A DNA stretch of 64,000 nt from Actinomyces sp. (GTDB taxonomy: Bacteria; Actinomycetota; Actinomycetes; Actinomycetales; Actinomycetaceae), in the NCBI GenBank assembly GCA_022649165.1, contig JALCNR010000002.1, positions 186,001 through 250,000 of the forward strand. The letters run 5' to 3'. A program made the translations under genes and the position numbers. The notes under the pieces are model-generated. The model worked only from the letters and a program-made list of their open reading frames with translations, made no database searches and was not told the DNA's origin. Numbering within the stretch: the first letter of the stretch is position 1; every line of letters begins with the position of its first letter. Shown here piece by piece: positions 25,680 through 42,150 of the stretch.

Positions 25680-26908
25680 CAGTCCACAGGCTCCCCGCGT
25701 CTCCACACCCGTACCGCGCGTAGGTCCTCATCCGTCTCCACCAGGTCCGCGAAGGCCCCGGCCGCGAGCCGGCCGACCCGGGGGTCCCCGAGGATGTCCG
25801 CCCCCTGGGCGCTGGCCATGTGGACGGCGTCAGCCAAGGGGATTCCCGCCTGCTGGACGGCCACGCGCACGCAGTCGAGCAGGTGCGCGGTCCCGCCGGC
25901 GATGGAGCCGCCCTCCGAGAGGCGGGCGACGCCGTCCGTCACGGTGACGGCCTGCGGGCCCAGCTGGTAGCGGCCGTCGGCCATCCCCGCAGCGGCCATC
26001 GCATCCGTGACGAACACGCAGCCGTCCCGCCCCACGGTCTCGTAGACGTCGCGCACAAGGGAGGGGGCCAGGTGCACGCCGTCGCAGATCATCTCCACGA
26101 TCGCGCCGCCGCGCGCGGCGTCCGACACGAACTCGGCGATCGGTCCCGGGTCGCGGTGGTGCAGGGGGCGCATCCCGTTGAACAGGTGCGTCACGGTGGC
26201 CCGCGCGGAGCGCCGCCCCGCCTCGCCCTGGGCCTCGAGCTTCTCCCGGGAGTACTCCAGCGCCGCCCGGGCGGCCCCGGGCGCGGAGTCGGTGTGACCC
26301 CACGACGGCAGGGCGCCCTCCTCGATGAGGACCTCGGCCACCGACCCGGGGCCGAAGGCCCCCGGCTTCTCCGGCGCGAGCGTCATCGTCACCGCATGCC
26401 CGCCGGCGGCGTCGAGCAGGGCGCGGGTGAGGCCGGCATCGGGGTCGACGATGAAGGCCGGGTCCTGCGCCCCGCATCGCTCCCGCGAGACGAAGGGCCC
26501 CTCGAAGTGGATACCCGCCAGCTCTCCGCGCCGCGCCAGCCCCGACATCATCTGCGCGCGGGCGAGGAGGACCTCCGGCGCCGCCGTCACGCAGGAGCCG
26601 ACCAGCGAGGTCGTCCCGTGACGGCGGTGCTCGAGCACCGCGGCCATCGCCTCCTCGGCGGTCTCCGCATTGGGGAAGGACGCGCCGCCCCCGCCGTGGC
26701 AGTGCACGTCGACGAGCCCCGGGATCACCGTCCGCCTGCTCTGAGGCGCGGAGCGCACGGCTCGGGCCACGTCCTCGCCCGCCGAGCCGGCATCGGCGAC
26801 GGCTCCGGCCCAGAGGATCCGATCCCCCCGGAGGACCACCGCCCCGTCCTCCGCCACTGAGTCGTCCAGGACCGTGCGTCCCCGCACCACGATGCGCTTC
26901 GTCTCCAT
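25679..26908 (-). CDS. nagA: N-acetylglucosamine-6-phosphate deacetylase
   Basis: A 409-residue amidohydrolase that removes acetate from GlcNAc-6-phosphate in amino-sugar recycling. The metal site starts with LVDVHCHGGGG near residue 60. GIHFEGPFVSRERCGAQDP near 132 carries the metal Glu, THLFNGMRPLHHRDPG near 235 a metal His, and FVTDAMAAAGM near 298 the catalytic Asp. The ATG at 26908 begins the conserved KRIVVRGRTVL strand. A CACAAT hexamer 7 nt upstream may drive a leaderless transcript. No nagB is nearby. Confidence 0.93.
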   Translation of the reverse strand: METKRIVVRGRTVLDDSVAEDGAVVLRGDRILWAGAVADAGSAGEDVARAVRSAPQSRRTVIPGLVDVHCHGGGGASFPNAETAEEAMAAVLEHRRHGTTSLVGSCVTAAPEVLLARAQMMSGLARRGELAGIHFEGPFVSRERCGAQDPAFIVDPDAGLTRALLDAAGGHAVTMTLAPEKPGAFGPGSVAEVLIEEGALPSWGHTDSAPGAARAALEYSREKLEAQGEAGRRSARATVTHLFNGMRPLHHRDPGPIAEFVSDAARGGAIVEMICDGVHLAPSLVRDVYETVGRDGCVFVTDAMAAAGMADGRYQLGPQAVTVTDGVARLSEGGSIAGGTAHLLDCVRVAVQQAGIPLADAVHMASAQGADILGDPRVGRLAAGAFADLVETDEDLRAVRVWRRGEPVD

Positions 26909-26963
26909 GTCGGCAATTGTGCACCACCCCGCGCGGCCGGCGCCCCGGCGTGCGGAGGAGGGC

Positions 26964-27662
26964 TCAGAACAGGCGGAACTCCGTGTCGTCGAAGCCCCGC
27001 ATCGCGTCGTAGTCCAGGATGACGCACCGGATCCCCCGGTCCTCGGCGAGGGTCCGGGCCTGCCGGGTGATCTCCTGAGCCGCGAACGCCCCCGAGATGT
27101 CCGCCAGGAGGGGATCCCGCGAGAGCAACGCCAAGTAGCGCGTGAGCTGCTCCACGCCGTCCACTCCGCCGCGCCTCTTGACCTCGACTGCCACGGGACG
27201 GCCGTCCGGATCGCGCACGAGGAGATCCACCGGGCCGATCGGCGTCGGGTACTCCCGGCGCACCGGCGTCCAGCCCATTCCCAGGATCTCCGGCACCTGG
27301 TCGGCCAGCAGTTCCTGGAGGTGCGCCTCGACTCCGTCCTTGACCAACCCGGGATCCGGCCCCAGATCCTCGGCGATGTCGTGGACCACCTCATGGATGC
27401 GGATGACCAGACGGTCGTCGGTCTTCGCGGCCTCCACGGTCCACACCTGCGTGATCCCCTCGGCCCGCTCCTCCTCTGTGGGGTCCTCGACATGTGGCGT
27501 GCATGGCGCGCTCATCCAGTTCAGAGGCTTGTACGAGCCGCCATCCGAATGGATCAGGACGGAGCCGTCCGCCTTGAGCATGAGGACCCGCCTGGCGAGC
27601 GGCAGGTGGGCGGTCAGCCGCCCCGAGTAGTCGACGGAACATGAGGCGATGACGAGACGCAC
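26964..27662 (-). CDS. nucS: Mismatch-specific endonuclease NucS (EndoMS)
   Basis: The 232-residue nuclease performs non-canonical mismatch repair in Actinobacteria lacking MutS/MutL by cutting both strands at mismatches. The N-terminal DNA-binding half starts [16 protein letters not shown]. The PD-(D/E)xK catalytic core is [24 protein letters not shown] near residue 145, followed by VEQLTRYL. The C-terminus DDTEFRLF resembles a sliding-clamp binding tail. The GTG start lies 7 nt after a TAGGCT -10 hexamer, so the mRNA is probably leaderless. Confidence 0.93.
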   Translation of the reverse strand: MRLVIASCSVDYSGRLTAHLPLARRVLMLKADGSVLIHSDGGSYKPLNWMSAPCTPHVEDPTEEERAEGITQVWTVEAAKTDDRLVIRIHEVVHDIAEDLGPDPGLVKDGVEAHLQELLADQVPEILGMGWTPVRREYPTPIGPVDLLVRDPDGRPVAVEVKRRGGVDGVEQLTRYLALLSRDPLLADISGAFAAQEITRQARTLAEDRGIRCVILDYDAMRGFDDTEFRLF

Positions 27663-27669
27663 GGCCGAG

Positions 27670-27675
27670 AGCCTA
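27670..27675 (-). promoter_or_regulatory. Leaderless -10 element of nucS (TAGGCT)
   Basis: On the minus strand TAGGCT is followed by 7 nt and the GTG at 27662. No ribosome binding site is present. Confidence 0.5.
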
Positions 27676-27717
27676 ACAGGCCGGCGGCGGTCCCGCCGGG
27701 ACGCCTCCGCGGCCCCT

Positions 27718-28122
27718 CTACAAATGGGGCGGCCCGGACTCGATCCACGAGACCAGGCCGTTGTAGGTGGCGGGGGCGATCGCGAAGTCGCATCGCTCGT
27801 CACCGGACTTCACGCGGACCTCGACGATGGAGCCGTCGGTCGCGCGCCGCACGGGAGCGGACACCTCCATCCCGCGGCGCGGAAGGGTCAGGGCCGGACG
27901 CGACGACACGCCGATGAGGCGGTACCACGACAGCGTCTCCACCCCGTAGTGCGCGATCCCGGAGGTCCATCCCGACTGGGGATCCGGGCGCATCCAGCAC
28001 CGGAACGATCCGACGCGGCGGTCCAGCCCGCGGGCTCGGACGTTGAAGAACACCCACACCCCCACCGACACCACGGCGACGATCAGGACGATCCACACCA
28101 CCGTATCGAGGAACGTCCCCAT
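27718..28122 (-). CDS. DUF2550 family membrane-anchored protein
   Basis: This 134-residue protein has one N-terminal membrane helix (about 3-25), then a basic, beta-rich domain with [10 protein letters not shown] near 41 and [11 protein letters not shown] near 66. The family is found directly after atpC in many Actinobacteria; its function is unknown. The ATG at 28122 is preferred because GGGGAGG lies 8 nt upstream; a GTG 9 nt earlier has no room for a ribosome site. It is probably cotranscribed with the ATP synthase genes. Confidence 0.75.
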   Translation of the reverse strand: MGTFLDTVVWIVLIVAVVSVGVWVFFNVRARGLDRRVGSFRCWMRPDPQSGWTSGIAHYGVETLSWYRLIGVSSRPALTLPRRGMEVSAPVRRATDGSIVEVRVKSGDERCDFAIAPATYNGLVSWIESGPPHL

Positions 28123-28170
28123 GCCGCTCACCTCCCCGTGTCCGTGCCCGGCCCGGCGTCCGCCCGCGTC

Positions 28171-28436
28171 TCAGGCAACACTACCGTGATCGGCCACGAC
28201 GGTGACGAAGTCGGAGTCCACCGAGACGAATCCCCCGTCGACCCGGAAGGTCCTCGTCCCCTCCTGAGGGGTGTCGACCTCGACCGTGCCGACCGTCAGC
28301 GTGGCGAGCAGCGGCTGGCGCCGGGGAAGGATCCCCAGCATGCCGTCCGCCGCCGGCACCCGGACGTGGCCGCTCACGCCGTGCCACAGCCGTCCCTCGC
28401 GGGAGACGACCTCGACCTGGAGCAGGGATCCGGCCA

Positions 28437-28437
<1 letters not shown>
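28171..28437 (-). CDS. atpC: ATP synthase epsilon subunit, short form
   Basis: This 88-residue central-stalk subunit contains the N-terminal beta-sandwich only: LQVEVVSREG at the start, then MLGILPRRQPLLATL and FRVDGGFVSV. It ends at VVADHGSVA, where typical epsilon subunits (about 120-140 residues) continue with two C-terminal helices that can inhibit ATP hydrolysis. The gap to the next gene is only 48 nt, so no second half is hidden there. The start overlaps the atpD stop by 1 nt. Rotor coupling should be intact. Confidence 0.88.
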
Positions 28438-30846
<2,409 letters not shown>

Positions 30847-30849
30847 GCG

Positions 30850-32487
<1,638 letters not shown>

Positions 32488-32530
32488 GGGGCATTCCTCT
32501 TCGTTGTCTGAGATGGTGTGTGACCTGGTG

Positions 32531-35074
<2,544 letters not shown>

Positions 35075-35154
35075 AGCGGACAGAATGCCCTCCTGGTTTC
35101 GTCAAGTGCGTCCGTGCATGAGGGACCGTGTGCCGGAGTCTCCGGGACCTGCCC

Positions 35155-35160
35155 ATGGTA
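35155..35160 (-). promoter_or_regulatory. Candidate -10 element of the atp operon (TACCAT)
   Basis: TACCAT lies on the minus strand in the 142-nt gap between the AtpI-like gene and atpB, giving a leader of about 73 nt. No clear -35 box is visible, so read-through from the upstream operon may also contribute. Confidence 0.35.
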
Positions 35161-35216
35161 ACAGCCTCCGGGGGCGAGGACGCCAGCTGGCCCCGGTGGC
35201 TCCCCGCGGCGCCATC

Positions 35217-35684
35217 TCACTCCGCAGGGTGCTCCTCCGCCCCGGCGTCGACGGCCGGCGCCCGCCGCCGCGTGAGGGCCACGACCTCCGAGCCCGCGCA
35301 TGCGACGACGGCCGCGATCATCCACAGGCCGACCCATCGGTGGCCGATCTGCGCGGTACGCGCGGCGATCAGCGCGCCGGCGACGATCGCGGCCTTGAGC
35401 AGGTAGCCGCCGGCGACCCACCCCGTCATGCCCTCACCGCCCGCGACCGCGTGCGAGGTCGTCCACCAGGTCCCCGCCGCCAGCAGTCCGGCGGCCGCGA
35501 CCGCCGTGGCGGTCGCCGCCCATGGGCGCGTCGGCGTCGCGGCCGTGGCGGCGGTGGCGGCCACCGCCAGGACGCCCCAGGTGAGCAGGAGCATCCGGCG
35601 CAGCTCCGCGACGGCGCCCCCCAGGGCGGGCCGGGGCGCGGGGCGGCTCCCCCCGCCGGGTGCGGGGGGGATCTGATCGGTCAT
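35217..35684 (-). CDS. AtpI-like small membrane protein
   Basis: A 155-residue protein with four predicted membrane helices after a Pro/Gly-rich 28-residue start. Its position between wecA and atpB, where Actinobacteria encode AtpI or a similar protein, suggests a part in assembling the Fo ring. Sequence similarity to AtpI is weak by eye. The ATG overlaps the wecA stop by 4 nt. Confidence 0.65.
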   Translation of the reverse strand: MTDQIPPAPGGGSRPAPRPALGGAVAELRRMLLLTWGVLAVAATAATAATPTRPWAATATAVAAAGLLAAGTWWTTSHAVAGGEGMTGWVAGGYLLKAAIVAGALIAARTAQIGHRWVGLWMIAAVVACAGSEVVALTRRRAPAVDAGAEEHPAE

Positions 35685-36811
35685 CTCTGCTCCTCGGTGG
35701 TCGTGAGGGCCCGCTGCTCTTGCGCGCGCCGATGGCGCCCGGGGAACTCGGACGCGGTGAGGACGAGGACGACGACGGCCGGCGCCGCGGCCCACATCAG
35801 GACCTCTGTCCAAGTGAAACGGAGCAGGGCGACGGCCGAGAAGGACACGAGCGCGGTCCACAGGTAGAGGATCACCACGACGCCGCGATGGGTGTGCCCC
35901 CGGCGCAGGAGGTTGTCGTGGAAATGCGTCCGATCGGCGTGGAAGGGGCTCTTCCCGTGGAGGACACGCCGCAGGCTCGTGACCAGGAGGTCGCCCAGCG
36001 GGACGACGATGACGGCCAGGGGCAGGATGATCGGCATGAGCCCCGCGAGCACCTGCTGCTGTCCCAGCACGGTCGGGTCGATCTGGCCGGTGACGATGAT
36101 GCCCGCGGAGGCGAGCACCAGCCCGAGGGTCTCGGCCCCGCCGCCCATCATGATCGAGGCCGGGTGGAAGTTGAACCAGAGGAACCCCAGGCAGATGCCG
36201 AGCAGGGCGATGACGACCAGCGACGCCGTCGTCGCGTAGGAAGCCGCCCCCATGAAGCGCGTGAGCAGGTAGGAGTAGGCGAAGAAGGCGCTCGCCCCGA
36301 TGGCGACGACGCCCGCGGCCAGGCCGTCCAGCCCGTCGATGAAATTCACCGCGTTGATGATGGCCACGACGACGAAGACGGTGACGAACAGGGACAGCCT
36401 GGAGGATCCGATGGTGAGCCCAAAAATCGGGAAGCTCACCAGCTGGACGCCGTTGGCGGCCATCAGGCCCGCGATGAGCAGCTGCCCGGCGAGCTTCGTG
36501 AACCAGTCGAGCTCCAGGAGGTCGTCGACGACGCCGAGGAGGCACATGCCCACTGCGCCCCACATGACGGCCCAGGGCACCGAGGTCGCGTACACCGGCG
36601 CCATGTAGGGGATGCGGCTGGCGACGAGCAGCGCGACGACCAGTCCGAAGGTCATGGCGATCCCTCCCAGGCGGGGGACGGGAACCGTCTGGATGTCTCG
36701 CTCGCGCAGGCCGGGGATGATCCGCCAGCGGATGGTCGCCCAGCGCACCAAGGGGGTCGACAGCGCGGTGACGCCCATCGCCACGAGCATGAGGAGCAGG
36801 TAGACCTTCAT
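35681..36811 (-). CDS. wecA: Polyprenyl-phosphate GlcNAc-1-phosphate transferase
   Basis: This 376-residue integral membrane enzyme of the MraY/WecA family transfers a sugar-1-phosphate, usually GlcNAc, from UDP to decaprenyl or undecaprenyl phosphate, starting cell-wall polymer linkage units. Catalytic positions are in GVVDDLLELDW near 97, NAVNFIDGLDGLAAG near 150 and HADRTHFHDNLLRRG near 290. About eleven membrane helices are predicted. ATG 36811 is chosen because the first helix follows directly. The location between sua5 and atp genes matches rfe of Mycobacterium. Confidence 0.9.
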   Translation of the reverse strand: MKVYLLLMLVAMGVTALSTPLVRWATIRWRIIPGLRERDIQTVPVPRLGGIAMTFGLVVALLVASRIPYMAPVYATSVPWAVMWGAVGMCLLGVVDDLLELDWFTKLAGQLLIAGLMAANGVQLVSFPIFGLTIGSSRLSLFVTVFVVVAIINAVNFIDGLDGLAAGVVAIGASAFFAYSYLLTRFMGAASYATTASLVVIALLGICLGFLWFNFHPASIMMGGGAETLGLVLASAGIIVTGQIDPTVLGQQQVLAGLMPIILPLAVIVVPLGDLLVTSLRRVLHGKSPFHADRTHFHDNLLRRGHTHRGVVVILYLWTALVSFSAVALLRFTWTEVLMWAAAPAVVVLVLTASEFPGRHRRAQEQRALTTTEEQR

Positions 36812-36815
36812 CGTG

Positions 36816-37469
36816 TCAGGCGGCGGGCAGGATGTCCGCGCCGGCCGATGCGGACAGCGCATCCAGCGTCAGGGTGCCCACGCGGATCGCGCGGGGCCGG
36901 CCGTGGGCGAGGTCGAGGATCGTCGAGGGCGTCGAGCCCGGCGTCGGCCCGCCGTCCAGATAGGCGGCGACGGCCCCGCCGAAGGAGCCGACCGCCTGGG
37001 AGACATCCGTGGCCGGCGGTCTCCCCGTGAGGTTCGCCGAGGTCACCGCCAGAGGGCCGGCGGCGCGCAGCAGGGCGAGCGCCATCGGGTGGTCAGGCAT
37101 GCGCAGCGCGATCGTGCCGCCCGTTTCCCCCAGGTCCCACCCGAGGTCGGGCCGGGCCCGCAGGATGAGCGTGAGGCCTCCGGGCCAATGCGCGCGGGAG
37201 AGGGCGCGGGCGGCGTCGGGGACGTCGACGCACAGCCGGTCGATCGCGTCGGCGTCGGGGACCAGCACCGGAGGGGGCATCTGCCGCCCGCGCCCCTTGG
37301 CCGCCAGCAGGCCGGCGACGGCCCGGGGGCTCCGTGCGTCGGCGCCGATGCCGTAGACCGTGTCGGTCGGCAGGACGACCAGCCGACCGGACCGGATGAC
37401 GCCGATGAGGATCTCCAGGGTCGACGGCGCCATCGGCACGCCGCCGACGAGGATGCGTGGTTCGCTCAC
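36816..37469 (-). CDS. L-threonylcarbamoyladenylate synthase (Sua5/YrdC/YwlC)
   Basis: A 217-residue cytoplasmic enzyme that makes threonylcarbamoyl-AMP for the t6A37 modification of ANN-decoding tRNAs. Motifs are GRLVVLPTDTVYGIGADA near residue 30, AKGRGRQMPPPVLV near 57, RMPDHPMALALL near 128 and AVTSANLTGRPPATD near 145. The start is uncertain: GTG 37469, 10 nt after the prmC stop, or an in-frame ATG at 37490 that would overlap prmC by 11 nt. Confidence 0.88.
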   Translation of the reverse strand: MSEPRILVGGVPMAPSTLEILIGVIRSGRLVVLPTDTVYGIGADARSPRAVAGLLAAKGRGRQMPPPVLVPDADAIDRLCVDVPDAARALSRAHWPGGLTLILRARPDLGWDLGETGGTIALRMPDHPMALALLRAAGPLAVTSANLTGRPPATDVSQAVGSFGGAVAAYLDGGPTPGSTPSTILDLAHGRPRAIRVGTLTLDALSASAGADILPAA

Positions 37470-37479
37470 CGCTCCATTG

Positions 37480-38379
37480 TCACACGTCATCTTCGCCCGG
37501 CCTGCTCGCCACGAGCATGCGGTCCCGCCCCGCCAGGTCGGGCAGGGTCCTCGCGCCGACGAGTCCGGCCTGGGCGGCGATGCCGCGCAGCGCCGCGGAC
37601 TGCGACTCAGCGTGTTCGACGACCAGGGTCCCGCCCGGCGCGAGGAGCCGGGCCGCCCGATGGACAATGCCGCGCGGGACGACCAGCCCGTCCTCTCCCC
37701 CGCCGAACAGGGCCGCCTCCGGATCGGCGAGGGCCTCGGCCTGTGTCGGGCGGTCCGCCGAGGGGACGTAGGGGGGGTTCGAGACCACGACGTCGACGCG
37801 GCCGTCCCACTCCTCCAGCGCGCTCGTGGCGTCGCCGTGGACGACGACGACCCGGTCTGGCGCCAGTGCGCGGACGTTCGCCCGTGCGAGGGCGACCGCC
37901 CGCGGGTCCAGTTCGACGGCGACGACGCGGGCGGCGGGGACCTCGCAGGCCACGGACACCGCGATCGCGCCCGACCCGGCGCACAGGTCCGCCACCAGGG
38001 GCGCGCCACCGGGACCGCCGCCCGACCCGGCCGGCACGCGCCCTGCCGCGTCGATCGCCGCGCCGGCGACGACCTCGGTCTCCGGTCTGACGACGAAGAC
38101 CCCCGGGCGCGCCTCGAGCGCCAGTCCCCGGAACCACATCCGTCCCGTGATGTGCTGGAGCGGCTCGCGGTGACGGCGCCGGGCGACCCCGGAGCGGAGA
38201 CGCTCGGCGGCGCGCGCACCCACGACATCGGGCGCCGACCAGAGCGACTCGACTCCGAGCGCCCACTCGAGCAGCGCCCGCGCCTCCTGCGAGGGGTTGG
38301 ACCCGGGCAGCCCGCGCAGCCGTCCCCGCGCCCATGCGAGCATCTGGGCCTGCGTGGAGGAGCCGGACCAGTCGGTCAT
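37480..38379 (-). CDS. prmC: Peptide chain release factor N5-glutamine methyltransferase
   Basis: This 299-residue SAM-dependent enzyme methylates the Gln of the GGQ motif in release factors. An N-terminal helical domain (to about 85) binds the factor. The SAM site is [16 protein letters not shown] near residue 130, and the substrate-glutamine motif is [14 protein letters not shown] near 195. It overlaps prfA by 4 nt, so the enzyme and its substrate RF1 are coexpressed. Confidence 0.93.
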   Translation of the reverse strand: MTDWSGSSTQAQMLAWARGRLRGLPGSNPSQEARALLEWALGVESLWSAPDVVGARAAERLRSGVARRRHREPLQHITGRMWFRGLALEARPGVFVVRPETEVVAGAAIDAAGRVPAGSGGGPGGAPLVADLCAGSGAIAVSVACEVPAARVVAVELDPRAVALARANVRALAPDRVVVVHGDATSALEEWDGRVDVVVSNPPYVPSADRPTQAEALADPEAALFGGGEDGLVVPRGIVHRAARLLAPGGTLVVEHAESQSAALRGIAAQAGLVGARTLPDLAGRDRMLVASRPGEDDV

Positions 38380-39485
38380 GCCGGCCGCCCGCCGGTGGCC
38401 GCGGCGAGGCGCGCCGCCTCGTCCGCGCGGATCGCGGAGTCGATGACGGCGTCCAGGTCCCCGTCCAGCACGTGGTCCAGGTTGTACGCCTTGTATCCGG
38501 TGCGGTGGTCGGCGACGCGGTTCTCGGGGAAGTTGTAGGTCCGGATGCGCTCCGAGCGGTCGACGGTGCGCACCTGCGACAGGCGTTGGGCGGAAGTCTC
38601 CGCCTCCCTCCGCGCGCGCTCCTCCGCGGCCAGGCGCGAGGAGAGAACGCGCATCGCGGCCTCCTTGTTCTGCAGCTGGGACTTCTCGTTCTGCATGGAC
38701 ACGACGATGCCGGTGGGCAGGTGGGTGATGCGCACCGCCGAGTCCGTCGTGTTCACGGACTGTCCTCCGGGCCCGGAGGACCGGTAGACGTCGATGCGCA
38801 GGTCGGCGGGATCGATGCGCACCTCGTCGTCGGCGTCCAGCTCCGGCATGACGAAGACGCCGGCCGCCGAGGTGTGGATGCGGCCCTGCGACTCGGTGAC
38901 GGGGATGCGCTGGACGCGGTGGACGCCGCCCTCGTATTTGAGGTGCGCCCACACCCCCTCCTCCGGCGCCGGGGAGCCCTTCGCCCGCACCGCCAGCGTG
39001 ATGTCCTTGTAGCCGCCGAGCTCGGTGGGCGTCGACGACAGCTCCGTGACGGACCACCCCCTGCGCTCGGCGTACCGGCGGTACATGCGGGCCAGGTCGG
39101 AGGCGAACAGCGCCGACTCCTCGCCGCCCTCCCCGGCCTTGACCTCGAGGATGGCGTCCGAGGCGTCGTCGGGATCGCGGGGCGCGAGGACCTGGACCAT
39201 CGCCTCATGCGCGGCCTCGCGCTCCGCCTCCATCGCGGGGATCTCCGGGGCGAAGGAGGGGTCCTCCTCCGCGAGCTCGCGCGCGGCCTGCAGGTCGTCC
39301 TCGGCACGGCGCCAGCGCTCATGCGCCGAGGCGACGCGCGCGAGCTCCGCCAGACGGCGCCCGAGCCGGCGCGAGCGCGCTCGGTCGTGCGGCGCCGACG
39401 GGTCCGCCATCGCCAGGCGCACCTGCGCGTACTCCTCGAGGAGCGGGGCGACGGCGGCGGCTTCGTCCCATTCAGGCGAGGTCAT
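38376..39485 (-). CDS. prfA: Peptide chain release factor 1
   Basis: The 369-residue factor reads UAA and UAG stops. The codon-recognition tripeptide is PVT in [18 protein letters not shown] near residue 195, matching the P-x-T motif of RF1 rather than the SPF of RF2. The catalytic GGQ is in [15 protein letters not shown] near 237. The ATG at 39485 starts the usual length. It lies between rpmE and prmC in the conserved actinobacterial order. Confidence 0.95.
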   Translation of the reverse strand: MTSPEWDEAAAVAPLLEEYAQVRLAMADPSAPHDRARSRRLGRRLAELARVASAHERWRRAEDDLQAARELAEEDPSFAPEIPAMEAEREAAHEAMVQVLAPRDPDDASDAILEVKAGEGGEESALFASDLARMYRRYAERRGWSVTELSSTPTELGGYKDITLAVRAKGSPAPEEGVWAHLKYEGGVHRVQRIPVTESQGRIHTSAAGVFVMPELDADDEVRIDPADLRIDVYRSSGPGGQSVNTTDSAVRITHLPTGIVVSMQNEKSQLQNKEAAMRVLSSRLAAEERARREAETSAQRLSQVRTVDRSERIRTYNFPENRVADHRTGYKAYNLDHVLDGDLDAVIDSAIRADEAARLAAATGGRPA

Positions 39486-39533
39486 GGGGAGGGGTCCTTC
39501 CAGAGGGTCGACGGGACGGCATCGGAATGCGCG

Positions 39534-39568
39534 GCGGCGCCGGTGACCGCGAGGGTCACCGGCGCCGC
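39534..39568 (-). terminator. 15-bp hairpin between rpmE and prfA
   Basis: A perfect 15-bp stem (39534-39548 with 39554-39568) and a 5-nt loop GCGAG lie 9 nt after the rpmE stop. There is no T tract, so it may attenuate rather than fully stop transcription. It would raise rpmE over prfA expression. Confidence 0.65.
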
Positions 39569-39577
39569 ATCCGCACG

Positions 39578-39805
39578 CTACTTGGAGGCCGAGGGGCGCA
39601 CGCGCTTGCCGTAGCGCGCCTCGAACTTCGCCACGCGCCCGCCCGTGTCCATGATCTTCTGCTTGCCCGTGTAGAACGGATGGCAGGCCGAGCACACATC
39701 CACGCGCATCTGGCCGGACTTCAGGGTGGAACGGGTGTGGAAGGTGTTCCCGCAGGTGCAGGTCACGACCGTGTCGACGTAGTCAGGGTGGATTCCCTGC
39801 TTCAT
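39578..39805 (-). CDS. rpmE: 50S ribosomal protein L31, zinc-binding form
   Basis: A 75-residue ribosomal protein that bridges the subunits. It keeps the four zinc ligands: CTCG (near 16-18) and [12 protein letters not shown] (near 38-49). The cysteine-containing form is replaced by paralogues during zinc shortage in many bacteria. AAGGAG lies 7 nt before the ATG. The C-terminus (KRVRPSASK) is basic. Confidence 0.97.
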   Translation of the reverse strand: MKQGIHPDYVDTVVTCTCGNTFHTRSTLKSGQMRVDVCSACHPFYTGKQKIMDTGGRVAKFEARYGKRVRPSASK

Positions 39806-39986
39806 GGTGTCTCCTTAAGGGATTCGAGGACGCCGGGTCCCCCGGATCGCGCGCCCGCGGGCGCCGGGATCGCGGAGGTGAACCGGAACCGACATGCCAT
39901 TGTGCCACCGGGCATGACGGGGGTCCATCTGCCGCGGGCGGACGGCCGGTGACATCGCCGACACTGTCTTCCCGCGGGGGGCGGCC

Positions 39987-41927
39987 TCAGTCCACGTTCG
40001 GAGTGGTCTTCTGGACGACCATGAGGAACTCGGCGTTCGACTGCGTGTCCTTGAGCTTGCCCAGAACCGCCTCGAGGGCGGACTGCTGGTCGAGCGAGCC
40101 GAGCACGCGGCGCAGCTTCCACATGATCCGCAGCTCCTCCGGCTTGAGGAGCATCTCCTCGCGGCGCGTGCCCGAGGCGTTGACGTCGATGGCCGGGAAG
40201 ATCCGGCGGTCCGCCAACTGGCGCGACAGGCGCAGCTCCATGTTGCCGGTGCCCTTGAACTCCTCGAAGATCACCTCGTCCATCTTCGAGCCGGTCTCCA
40301 CCAGCGCCGAGGCGATGATGGTGAGCGACCCCCCCTCGCGAAGGTTGCGCGCCGCGCCGAAGAACTTCTTCGGCGGGTACAGCGCCGAGGCGTCGACGCC
40401 GCCGGAGAGGATGCGCCCCGAGGCGGGGGCGGCCAGGTTGTAGGCGCGGGACAGGCGGGTCAGCGAGTCCAGGAGGACGACGACGTCCTGGCCGAGCTCG
40501 ACGAGCCGCTTCGCGCGCTCGATGGCGAGCTCGGCGACGATGGTGTGATCCGAGGCGGGACGGTCGAACGTCGAGGCGATGACCTCTCCCTTGACGATCG
40601 AGCGCATGTCCGTGACCTCCTCGGGGCGCTCGTCGACCAGGACCACCATGAGGTGGACGTCCGGGTTGTTGATCTCGATGGCCTTCGCGATCTGTTGGAT
40701 GATCATCGTCTTGCCGGCCTTCGGCGGGGAGACGATGAGACCGCGCTGCCCCTTGCCGATGGGGGCGACCAGGTCGATGACGCGCGGCGTGATCGCCTTC
40801 GGCGTGGTCTCCATGCGCAGCTGCTCAGTGGGGTACAGCGGCGTGAGCTTGCCGAACTCGCGGCGGCGCTGGGCGTCCTCGATGCTCATGCCGTTGACGG
40901 TGTCGACGCGGGCCAGCGCGTTGTACTTCTGGCGCTGGCGCTCGCCCTCACGGGGCTGGCGCACCGCGCCCGACACCGCATCCCCGGGGCGCAGGCCCCA
41001 GCGGCGAACGTTGCCCAGCGTCACATAGACGTCGTTGGAGCCGGGCAGGTAGCCGGAGGTGCGCACGAACGCGTGGTTGTCCTGGACGTCGAGGATGCCC
41101 GCGATGGGCGCGAGCACGTCGTCCTCGCGGATCTCGATGTCGGCCTCGCGCTGGCGCTCCCGGCGGCCCTGGCGGTCGTTGCGCTCGGGACGGTCGTTCC
41201 TCTCGCCCCGGCCGCGGCGCCGCGAGTTGCGGTCGCGCCGGTTGTGCGCGTGCTGACCGACGTTGTCGCCCTCGGGCAAGGCGATCTGATCGAGGGCGCG
41301 GGGATGGCGATCGCGCGCCGCCTCAGGCGTCTCGGCGGGCGCCGAGCCGCGCCGGTGCGAGCCCCTCTCCTCGGCGACGGCCGCGAGCACGTCGAGAGCC
41401 GGAGCCTCGGCCTCGGGGCTCGGCGCCCGGGTGTCGGCCGGAGGGAGCTCGACATGGGCGGTGCGGCGATCGCGGCCGCGGCGCGGCTCCGACGCGGGGA
41501 CGTTCTCCTCCCCCGCCTCCTCCTGTGCCGTGTCCGCGGACCTGTCGGTGGCGGCGGCCGGGGCGGGCAGGTCCAGCAGGGCCTGCGCGGCCGACGAGGG
41601 CTCCACGGTCCCCGACGACATCGCGACACGGCGGCGGCGCCCACGCGGGCGGGACGCCCGAGTCTCTGGGGCCGGGGCGGCGGGCGTCTCCTCCGCGACC
41701 GGGGCCGGGGTGTCGGAGGGCGCCGCGTCGGCGGGGCGGACGGAGCCGGAGGCGGCTGGCGCAGCTTCATCGCCGCGCGCCTGGGCGATCGCCTGGGCCA
41801 GCTCCGACTTGCGCATGCGGTAGGTGCCCTTGAGTCCCATCTGCGCGGCGAGGGCCTGCAGTTCGGCCAGCTTCATGGCTGACAGAGGGCCAGAGGGAGC
41901 GGCACCCGGATTGTGATCGATGCTCAC
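39987..41927 (-). CDS. rho: Transcription termination factor Rho with long N-terminal insert
   Basis: The 646-residue hexameric RNA helicase ends transcription at rut sites. An N-terminal helical domain ([24 protein letters not shown], about 20-43) is followed by a low-complexity insert (about 50-235) rich in Ala, Glu, Pro and then Arg/Asn/Asp. The RNA-binding cold-shock domain (about 250-320) and the ATPase core follow. Walker A is [11 protein letters not shown] near 400 and [11 protein letters not shown] near 475. Such inserts are typical of high-GC Actinobacteria and give extra RNA contact. The GTG start has a GAGGAA box. A 127-nt leader is predicted. Confidence 0.96.
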   Translation of the reverse strand: MSIDHNPGAAPSGPLSAMKLAELQALAAQMGLKGTYRMRKSELAQAIAQARGDEAAPAASGSVRPADAAPSDTPAPVAEETPAAPAPETRASRPRGRRRRVAMSSGTVEPSSAAQALLDLPAPAAATDRSADTAQEEAGEENVPASEPRRGRDRRTAHVELPPADTRAPSPEAEAPALDVLAAVAEERGSHRRGSAPAETPEAARDRHPRALDQIALPEGDNVGQHAHNRRDRNSRRRGRGERNDRPERNDRQGRRERQREADIEIREDDVLAPIAGILDVQDNHAFVRTSGYLPGSNDVYVTLGNVRRWGLRPGDAVSGAVRQPREGERQRQKYNALARVDTVNGMSIEDAQRRREFGKLTPLYPTEQLRMETTPKAITPRVIDLVAPIGKGQRGLIVSPPKAGKTMIIQQIAKAIEINNPDVHLMVVLVDERPEEVTDMRSIVKGEVIASTFDRPASDHTIVAELAIERAKRLVELGQDVVVLLDSLTRLSRAYNLAAPASGRILSGGVDASALYPPKKFFGAARNLREGGSLTIIASALVETGSKMDEVIFEEFKGTGNMELRLSRQLADRRIFPAIDVNASGTRREEMLLKPEELRIMWKLRRVLGSLDQQSALEAVLGKLKDTQSNAEFLMVVQKTTPNVD

Positions 41928-42060
41928 GAATGTTCCTCACTTGGTTGCCCGAGACGGGCAGGTGAAATCCCCTGCAACACGAGACAGGGATGCGCGACGG
42001 TGGGATGTCGTGCGAGAGATGCCGATTCATACGGCGGGGCCACATTGCGGCCACCGCTTC

Positions 42061-42066
42061 AGTGTA
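42061..42066 (-). promoter_or_regulatory. Candidate -10 element of rho (TACACT)
   Basis: TACACT on the minus strand predicts a start near 42054 and a leader of about 127 nt. The leader can form a GCCCG-TCT-CGGGC hairpin just before the ribosome site and contains a short overlapping reading frame from ATG 42030. Both would suit autoregulation. Confidence 0.4.
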
Positions 42067-42150
42067 GCAACGACTTCCGCCTCCGCGTCACCCCGCGACC
42101 GTCGCGGATCCGCGTGTGAGCACAACATCACACCGGCGAGCCCGGCCTCC

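Noticed and set aside
39851-39864. Palindrome GCGCCCGCGGGCGC upstream of rpmE
   Set aside because: Pure GC palindromes of this length are expected by chance in this genome, and it fits no known zinc-regulator box.
41767-42054. Frame of 95 codons overlapping the rho start
   Set aside because: Not accepted as a gene because most of it lies inside rho in another frame; kept only as a possible leader frame.
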